A DNA stretch of 64,000 bases. It comes from Balanoglossus misakiensis. Taxonomy: Eukaryota; Hemichordata. The stretch is from the NCBI GenBank assembly GCA_040954595.2, contig CM082579.2, positions 9,238,001 through 9,302,000 of the forward strand. Reading direction: 5' to 3'. The position numbers were made by a program, and so were the translations under genes. The notes below the pieces were generated by a model. The model made no database searches. It was given only the letters and a program-made list of their open reading frames with translations, and was not told the origin of the DNA. Below are positions 53,601 through 62,600 of this stretch, one piece after another; position 1 is the stretch's first letter, and every line of letters starts with the position of its first letter.

Positions 53601-56600
53601 ATGTACATTGTGCATGCACAGCTGAACCTTCTTGTTGAATAATACCGGTCAATCAGGCAGGTTTCTTGAAACACGGTGTGAAAAAAACGCTCACTTGATT
53701 TGTTCACCAGCCTGAGATCTCGGAACCATTAGGTCATATTTATCAAGAAAATACGCATCAAAGCACATGCCTTGTTTGAGAGTGCCACTTAATCGTATGA
53801 TGACACCGACATAAAATATTCAGGAGCTTGATGGATTACTTGATGAGCACATTTAAATTCACCTCCCAGGTGCTGGAAATGCAGAGGAAGGTTTCATCAT
53901 TTCTGCTGGCTATACCAGTAATATTCTGTGTCTCTCTGATAGCCTTGATAGTTTATTTTATGATTTGGGTACCACAGGCATCAAGTTGAACCTGAACAGT
54001 GGCATCTTTTTTACATTTTATACCATCATTTTCTTCTTTTTTTTTCATTTTAAACCTAAGTTGCAAGTATATCATGTTGTTCTATCCCTCACAATATTTG
54101 CATATCCTTGTTGCCATATTTGTGAGTGTAGAAATGATATCTTTGGGTGCACCTAAAAATATGGCCACCAGTGCAAAACGTCAAGTGGATTTATCTGGAC
54201 ATAGTGTGTCTAGGAATAACACAACTGTAGTATGATAACTTAAAGTAATCCTTCTGTTTTCTCATCATATTTAAGATTATTATAAGATTTTTTTTTTTAA
54301 ATGTGAATTACATTTGTGTATTCAAGTCTAGAACACATGAACATTCATATCAAGGTCATCTAGTATCAAATTCTATGTGACGACGACAATAAACTGAGCC
54401 AAAGGCACATGTATGCATACATGATTGGTATACTAATAGATGAATGGTTGGAATACCCATCCCAATTGACCTAGTTTGATCCAAAGAAGTCCATGCACTT
54501 TCTATCTACAATGTATTTATGGTCGTGTTGTCGCTTATCCCTGGATGTGTTGACCTCGATTTAGACTATTAAAAGCTTTAAATAGTCATCCTTTTCACAA
54601 GTTAGTTGCAACATAATATCTGGTAATCTTGCATACGACTTTCAATCATGCACCTAGTCCTACTGACAATACAAAGCTGTGTATAGGTTTAGCGTGGGGG
54701 GGGGGGGGTGAAATTGGAATTGCATTGAGGTTGAAGCTTAAACATCAATCAATATGTCATCTTTTCTTATTAGTTGTCATTTCACAAATTAGACATCTGA
54801 AGTGTCTATATGGTTCACTTCGCATACCATTTAATTATCAGGGAAATGAATTGACTGAGGTACGACCACAAAAGGAATGTACATATAAACCGTGAATTGG
54901 AAGAAGTAATGAGAAACTCCCAGTCAATACCATGCAATATGTGTAGCTATGGAGACATACATCCACCGGTCTGCTGTGTCAACAGTGTCACTCGCATCTG
55001 TTGTACTTCCAGCGAGGTATCCCACAATGCACTTGTTCAAGTTAGCAGCACTGCAAATTTCATGTTGACACGGCAGACGTCATGTGCACATGTTCTTACA
55101 AATTCTCACTAATGATCTGTTTATTTCCACTTGCAGGTCCACAAATTTGCCAAATCGGTGAGGGAGGCCGCCAGGGAAGCGCAAAAGGTGGACCAGCAGG
55201 CAAAGGATCATGGGAAGCTGCCGGTCACCGAGTGCCTGATCGACGGCAACTCCAGCAACTTCGAGGTGCTCTACGTGGGCAAGATCGTGGTCTCGCACAA
55301 GAAGGCGCCGCCCACCCTCATCGATGACACGATTCAAAAGTTCAAGGAGCACGAAGAGCGGAAGCGGGAGAAGGCAGAGGAGAACAGAGAGAAGGAGGCG
55401 GACGACGGGAGAGACGAGAAAGAGGCTGACGCAACTAACGGTAACACAGAGGCTGATGAGCAGGCGACGAACGATGCAGAGGACTCGAAGGGAGTCGCGG
55501 AAAACGAAAACGAAAACGAATCAAAAGCCAGTAAAAAGCCAAAAACAAATGGCGAGAACAGAAGCAGTAGAAACGTCTATTCTACAGAGAGCGAAAAGAA
55601 CAGGATAATTTTGTTCCACATCGGGAGGAACGACATCAGCTTGATCAGCCTGGATAAGAAGAATTTCATGTTGACGAAGCGATTTAAGGAGATCTCGTTC
55701 TGTTCACAGGTAAGGGGCCAATACAGAGCAGTTTTACATTTTTGTAGGTGCAGTGGTAAACTTACAATACACCAGATCTGTTTTGGATCCTGAGTGGCTC
55801 AGCATTCAATGGTGTCCTGGATAATATACGGTACTTGTTCTGATACATAATTTGAAGAAGTCGAATACTTGTAAGTGCTACATGTAACTGTGTACGTGTT
55901 CTCTAACTGCAACTTTTTTCCCCCCAGGGTATCAAAATTCCAGAATACTTTGGTTTCATCTGCCGTGAGAAAACGGCCAACAGCAACTACATGTGCTACG
56001 CGTTCAAGTGCCAGTCTGGTGCCGTGGTAAGTGTTGTCTCCTCTACACACTCATCGCTGTTTGGAAAATTTGCCGTGTAATGCGTGCTGAATGAGGACGC
56101 ACTTCTCTCTGCCCCTGGAGCCAAAATCTCTCAGACGGGGACACCTGTGGTGGTGGGAGCTGTGCGGTTTTTGTCACGTTTTTTTTTCTGTGGATTTCAA
56201 ACGCCGTTACCGCAGAGATAATATTGCACGCTCATCGGTGCTTACTGATCATCTCTCTTATAATTTGAACATCGTCAGTGATAACAACAGGGGTTTGTGA
56301 AAAATAGCCAGCCTTTGGCACAAGCAGCCAGCTGTGAAAACTGTTTTGGCAGAAAATAGAGATTGAGTTTGATTAAAAAGACGTGCTCTTTTCATCATAC
56401 CGTAGGATTTGCTAAAGAATGCTTGAAAACAGTAATTTTGACAAAATAGGTTTTTTTTCATTAATTTATGACAACTTTCCTATAGAATGCAACAAGGTCA
56501 TGGATATGGATTTTTTCACAGCATGTTCATAATGTTGAGGACAAAATAATTATGCTAGCATTTTAGAGGCCATGGGTATTGAAATATGTACATGATAAAC

Positions 56601-59600
56601 AAAATTTCATTTAATAATCAATCTGATTATCCCAAATACAAATCAGAATAAGTGGAAGTTTCACTTCAGTTATCCAATAAAAACAAATCAGCTGATGTCC
56701 TAAGGTGATGTGGTCAACAGTGTTTATTAACGATTAAACAATAACTTGTAAATCATGGCTTGTTCTCTTGTGTCATTGGGTATGTATTTTGTTCCTCATT
56801 ACAGGTAGATGAAATTCTGTTGACGCTGCGCCAGGCATTCCACTCTGCTTTGCAGACGTCGCACGTGATTTGCGAGACGTGTCCAATGCACCAACTTCAC
56901 AAGCTCTGTCTAGAACTTGAAGGTACGTGGCAAGAGGCGTTTTTAAAGTGACAAAGTCTCTCTCTCGCTGCTTTTTCCATTAATTATGTTTGGTAAAAGA
57001 TACTGTTTATATGCAGTGAATGAACGTTCACATAATTTAAGGAAAAAGACAGAGACTTTGTCCCTTTAAATGCAGCGTGCACATTGTACATGTAACACGT
57101 TGTAGGTTCAAACAAGTTTGAGTCGAGTGTATATGTGCCTTCATCATCGCCTACTACATGTATTTGTTAGGTCTGAGAACGGTTGCCAAGAATGAAGAAG
57201 AATGCAGCGTTTAATTTTGAAACCAAATTGTCAACAGGAAATGTGCAGTGTGTACTTCCTCCTAATGACATCGCTGTTTTCAGTGTGACAAGTGACTCTC
57301 TTGTACATATTTACACATGTACATGTAGTGTTGTTCACCAGAAGTTCTCAAGGTCGACCACCAGAGTTCGTGCTTTTTCAAAAACAAAATATAGATCGGG
57401 GAAAACTGCTTAAGGCTAGAAAATTGTCACATTCCCAACATATATTCCAGTATATTCCCCGTTTTCTGCGAATTCCACAACTTTCACAAGAAGTACAGAA
57501 AAAGGAATCAGTGATGATCATGATATCGGCTCAATCAAGTAAATTTTCCATGTTGGCCTGGTAATTTGATCATAAATCCCTTAGCTGCACAGCAAAGGCG
57601 CAGGTAGATTAGCTGGCAGAGCCGCTAATTCCTGTAACAGTGCTTAAGGTTAAAAAATAAATAATAGATTACTTTGCATCATCCAGTGAGTATTTGCACA
57701 TTGATTTAATGTGACAGTGGGGCAGGGAAGGATTCCAGACATCCATTGATCTAATGACCAGATCATCGTCATGTCGACAAACACAGGTGTAACCATGTTG
57801 TTGTTGGTATTTCCGGTCTGAGAATAACAATACAAGATTGTGTTGTGGGAGACTGTTCAAAAGTAGGCAGAATTTGCTTTAAATTATTCAGTTTGTTGCA
57901 CTATAACAGGATTTTGTTTTTAATCGCAAAGGAAAAACAGCAACTTTGGTGCTATCTGGATTTTTATGATCTCTCTTTTGACTTCAATATAACCCTATCC
58001 CAAACATTGACCCTTACTGGTGGGTAGGAAATATCTGAGCAGTAAATGTTTGTGGGGGTAACTGACCTCAACACCACAAGGTGAAAAGTGTGGAAGACAG
58101 GTAAACGTTTCGACCTACCACTGACCCCCTTATCAGCATCTGCGTAATTTTACATTCAATAAACATATCGATAATGTAGCTTAACTCCAAAAAACACCAC
58201 TTCAATCTGTAATGTTACATCGATAAACAAATTTGATAATGTACAGGTAACTCCAAAAAACATCACTTATGGGCCAGATGCTATCGTGATATTAATATGC
58301 ATTTTACGCTAAACATGTTCCTAAACAAACACGAGATAAGCCACTGGCCAATGTAAGGGTTTGTTGTGGTGAAAAGGTTATCGTTGGGGGAAAAATATGA
58401 CAATGTGGCATAGTTCTCACAAAGGAACCAGACAGTTCTTTAATTTGAATTTATCAGTATTTTTGTGGAATATGCGTATTTGTGTCAGCCAGCTGTCGTG
58501 CAAATCCTCCATATGGGTACCTAATGATAGGGCTTAAATAAGGAGTCTGTTCTCGGCATGTTTGCACTGTGGCGGTGACTGTTGGCGACTTGGCATTCAC
58601 ACACGGATATGCCGGATACGTCGATCGTGAATGTTTTCCTCTTTGTGCGATCGGATATAGCATGGAAACCCTGAACATCATGAAGATGAGGCAAGGTACG
58701 TGGTGGAATAAAACCTACATGTAATTCCGTGTCTACGGAATAGATAATGGTGTAATATGACAGAACCCCATGGCTCGATCGTGCAAGCACGGCGTACCGG
58801 TAGTATTTGCATCGAGTAACTGGCGGTGTATCCTTGCGCCAGTCCCCTTGCACGAGCGACAACAACAATGATGATTGTAATGAGCCATCAACATTGGAGT
58901 TGCACGTTGTCTTATCAGTTGCAAATGTGTACATTAGAAAAGGAGAAAAACAGAGAAATGATCATTGCTTTGGTGTTGATGGTCTCCATAGCAGATGGTT
59001 TGTGTTTCCAGGGAGAGAAAATCCCAGGACTGTGTGTACTGATTGATTTCTTTGCAGAAATCTAGGCTGTGTGGATCAATACACAAGTAGAATGCTAATC
59101 CTAAAATGGGTTTCTACAGTGTAATACCCGATAGCACTGTAGGGGCCCGGTCGTTCGTTCACTGGATAAAAAGCGTTGAAAGTTCCAGAAATACACAATG
59201 ATGTACCAGTACTTCACAATCTATAATATAAACGACAATTATTTAACAATGAGCCACACAGACACAAATTTTGTAGATTTTACAAGTTGCTTGTCTAACA
59301 GGTAACTATAACCTTCACACGAATGAATAAAATTAGTGAAGAAATCAAGAAAAATTAACACCAATTTTCACCATATATTTTTTCATTCTAATGTGAAAGG
59401 GCAAGTTTGATATTTCTGAACGGTCGTTTTTTTGTAGTTTTGTTCAATCCCCCTGCTGTGTACTACATGTGTTTTGAGATGTTCCCTTATTGTTTTGAAT
59501 GCATCAAATCGTTATTCCCTCTGCATGTTGCCAGTTGCCTGCAAGGCGTTATTGCCAGCCAACTCAGCCGATTAAATTGAAGTTTGAGATTAGAAGCATA

Positions 59601-62600
59601 CGGCTGTTTATCGACTCGGACGTTTGTAATCTTGTCAAATGTAGGCCTATTGCCGACATTGCGTGTTCTTTGGCTGATTCAGAATAATTGCTCTCTTCTG
59701 TCCAGATTTTACACCCATTTATATGGGAAAAAATCCTTCTTTTCTGATGAAATTTTGTTCCGACACTTAGCAGTGGAGTACATTAATTTCACGCCAAAGT
59801 AAGATTTACTAGCATTCAATTTGGAAACAAAAACAAATTTTCACTGGCAGGATTATTAATTGTATCTTTGCAAGAAAATATGTACAAATGCTATTTTCAT
59901 GGGTTCAGAGGAGATTCCAGAAACCACAAAGAAAGCTTGATTATGACAGCGAACCACTGTGATAACTCAGTCAATTAGTTAACGACTAATCAAATGTATC
60001 AAATAGGGAACAGAAGTGAATGCGTAATATGTACTGATTAGCTCGCTTCCTCTGTTTTTGCATTAATCAACGTCTAAATTAATTGTGCGTGGAAATGGGT
60101 AAACATTTGTCTAGCATATTCGTTCTGTGTCGCAAAATTTCCAGTTGCGTATTATTTGCAAGGCGTAGAATTTATTTCCGAAAGCCATCCCTTGGGGCAG
60201 TTTAGAAAAATTGGAGTTAAAATTTACTCATCATCCAAGCGTTCGATATTGCGTGATTAAAGTCTTTGTCGTGCAGAAGGACTTTTGAGTAATAAATGCT
60301 GCCAACTCCGTAATGACTTGCGTCACTGTATAATCTGTTATCAAATTTTTGCATCCATTTGACGTAGTTTGGTTTCCTGGCAACAGTGGCAATGAACAGG
60401 TGCACTGTGACCCGACCTTTGACCTTATCGAGAAAGGTCATCAAAATATGCTGGTATGGATGTAATATTTCAAGGCAGAGAACATGGCTTCTGTGTTTTT
60501 GCTGTTTAGTAGTGCAGTTGTTTGTTTTGAAGAGTAACAACCACACACACCTGGCCTTGCTTTGAATACTTCTGTTGCTGAGAGATGTTCAGTTCCAGTT
60601 TCGTAAAATTATATAGTACTCAGTTTTGTGGCATATCATGTTTTCAATTTTCATGTCAATTTGCTTCTTAATGTGCTATCATTAAACGTAAATTTGAGAT
60701 ATTGCTATTTTAAATAATTGTCAAGAACGAGTTGACTTTTCGTGGCAATATTTTCTTTTTCTTTGTGTTTGACACCATAACATTTCATTCAAAAGTCTCT
60801 TCCAAGAAAATTGATAATTTCGTGATTGTGTTTTTGTGTGTAATGCATACAGAGTGTAAATGCTTTTGTGGCGACGTCATTTTGGAACTTGATTGGGGTC
60901 ATTTAGGATAATGCGCAAGGCCACATCATTACCGTCTATTAACTCATACATACATAGATACCATTGTTAGATTCATTGCCAATAACTGTCAAGAATGGAA
61001 TTCTGGTTTTGTCACGTCAATATCAGCAATGAATTACATGCAAGTCTGCTTCACTTTAAATTACACACACACAGAGAACATGGCAGAAGTATCGTGCCTA
61101 GGGTCTCGTACAGGGGTTGGTAGAACCCCAATCAAACTCCATATTCACAATATTATAATATCAGAGCCTCAGAGACAAGTCTTGGTGCAAGTTACAGGCA
61201 TGATCTTCAGAGTCGATAGTGTGATCGTTGCACCACTCAACTATATCACAAAATGTGCCTCAAACTGATTGGACCGGTCAAAGTTTAAATAAAGTGCAGA
61301 AGATCACGTAAAATGTACCCTACTTTTTGTCTGCGCCGATGTTTTCTTCCGGCATTGCAGACACTCATGAAGAAAATAACACACCTTTGTTGGTGCGCAG
61401 CAGAAATTTAATAACATTGTTGTTTCATTTCCGTGCAGCAAAACATTCGATCAGACAAACTAGCAATGCTATGAAGGGGGGACGAGAGTATCGCACAATA
61501 GAAGAAAATCTATGATGTGATAGTATTGACTGAATCAACCAATGCTGTATCAGAAAATTGTGCAACTTTGCAAGGTTTTATTGATTTTGTTGCCTGAAAT
61601 AGTAACTCTTTTAGCATAGATGCTGTTCAATTGAATGTCTGTAGACAAAGAGGCATTTTTCTCAAAGTGACCCCGTTCAGGTTAATGTGATAAGGTGTGT
61701 AACCTCTGAGTCTTCTGCTTACAATAACCCGTTACATCATCGCCATGACAACAAGCAAGGCTACAATGCACCATAGTTGCAGAACCCTGTTTTCTGAAAT
61801 ATGTTTAGATTTTACCAATTTTTAGTAAAATAGATGATTCTTGTCTTCATGATTGAAAATAATAGACATAGTTTACATGAAAAAAATAGAAACTTTCATT
61901 GCAAAGTTTTAAAGGGATTTTGGGATGTAGAGGAGCTGTGTAAATTTGCCTGTGTGTCTGGACTGAGCAGAAAAAATCAATGTCAACTGATTGATTTTGT
62001 TAATCTGAACGTTACAGTATTGAGTAATGCCTTGCAAGCTGATGCAGCATTGATTTTGCGAGAAATCCTGATTGTGCACATAAAGTAGTTTGAAACAGTT
62101 CTAATGTAGAGAGGACTGGTTTGACATGCAAATATTCAACAGTGCCAGGTGGAATGTCATATCAGAAGCCTCAGCAGGTGGAAGGAGTGACCAGTGTAAT
62201 AAACACAAAAGCAAACCAGTGGAACATAAACCATTATTAAGCGGATGTAAAAGTCTCGCAAGGCTGCCGCTTTCAATTTCTTTCTCGACTCCCTCTTCAA
62301 ACAGGTGAAAAACAGGTGCTTGAATGTTGCAGTAATTGGGAACAGACATTTCCTGAGCTCTTGACCTCAATGTCTTCATGCAGATTCCGTTTAACTTTTT
62401 ATTTGTCTCTATATTCCTTTACAGGGCAGTCGGTCAGTAAAGTGCATAAGCTGTTGTCCAAGAGGTTGGAAAACTTAAGCGACAGCCAGCATGCAGAGGT
62501 TGTTGCTATGCTCAAGGTAAATATGATGTTCATGCTGTCTTCTTTTCATAAACCCTCTTTTGGAAATCATAAGTTTATACAGTGGTGTTTTTATCAATCA

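Larger units (their letters stand above)
41655..55136 (+). other. TBC1D1/4: TBC1D intron 1 (13.5 kb)
   Basis: GTAAGT...TTGCAG. AT-rich, with no further recognisable coding exon. Contents: an A-rich tract (42937-42980), C11 tracts at 44026-44048, G11 at 46279, a dispersed repeat (49370-49665), the composite repeat with a hAT-like insertion (50057-52483), a lone MITE end (53114), G11 at 53324 and G13 at 54696. TTAGCTCAGTAGATAGC near 48370 resembles a tRNA A-box but lacks a B-box. Confidence 0.85.
56923..62424 (+). other. TBC1D1/4: TBC1D intron 4 (5.5 kb)
   Basis: GTACGT...TTACAG. Contains a TTAA-flanked MITE (56947-57065), an imperfect ~68-bp tandem duplication (58149-58270), a small hairpin (59115-59143) and a possible degenerate tRNA-derived segment (about 61110-61255, minus). 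No additional coding exon recognised. Confidence 0.85.

Noticed and set aside
58521-58934. 137-codon minus-strand frame in intron 4
   Set aside because: No known motif; antisense inside an intron and no flanking exons.
60217-60546. Minus-strand frame containing YSDASHYGVGSIYYSK, faintly like the SDAS..G.GAVL motif of retroelement RNase H
   Set aside because: Only one short resemblance, with no other reverse-transcriptase or RNase H block around it. A protein search would decide.
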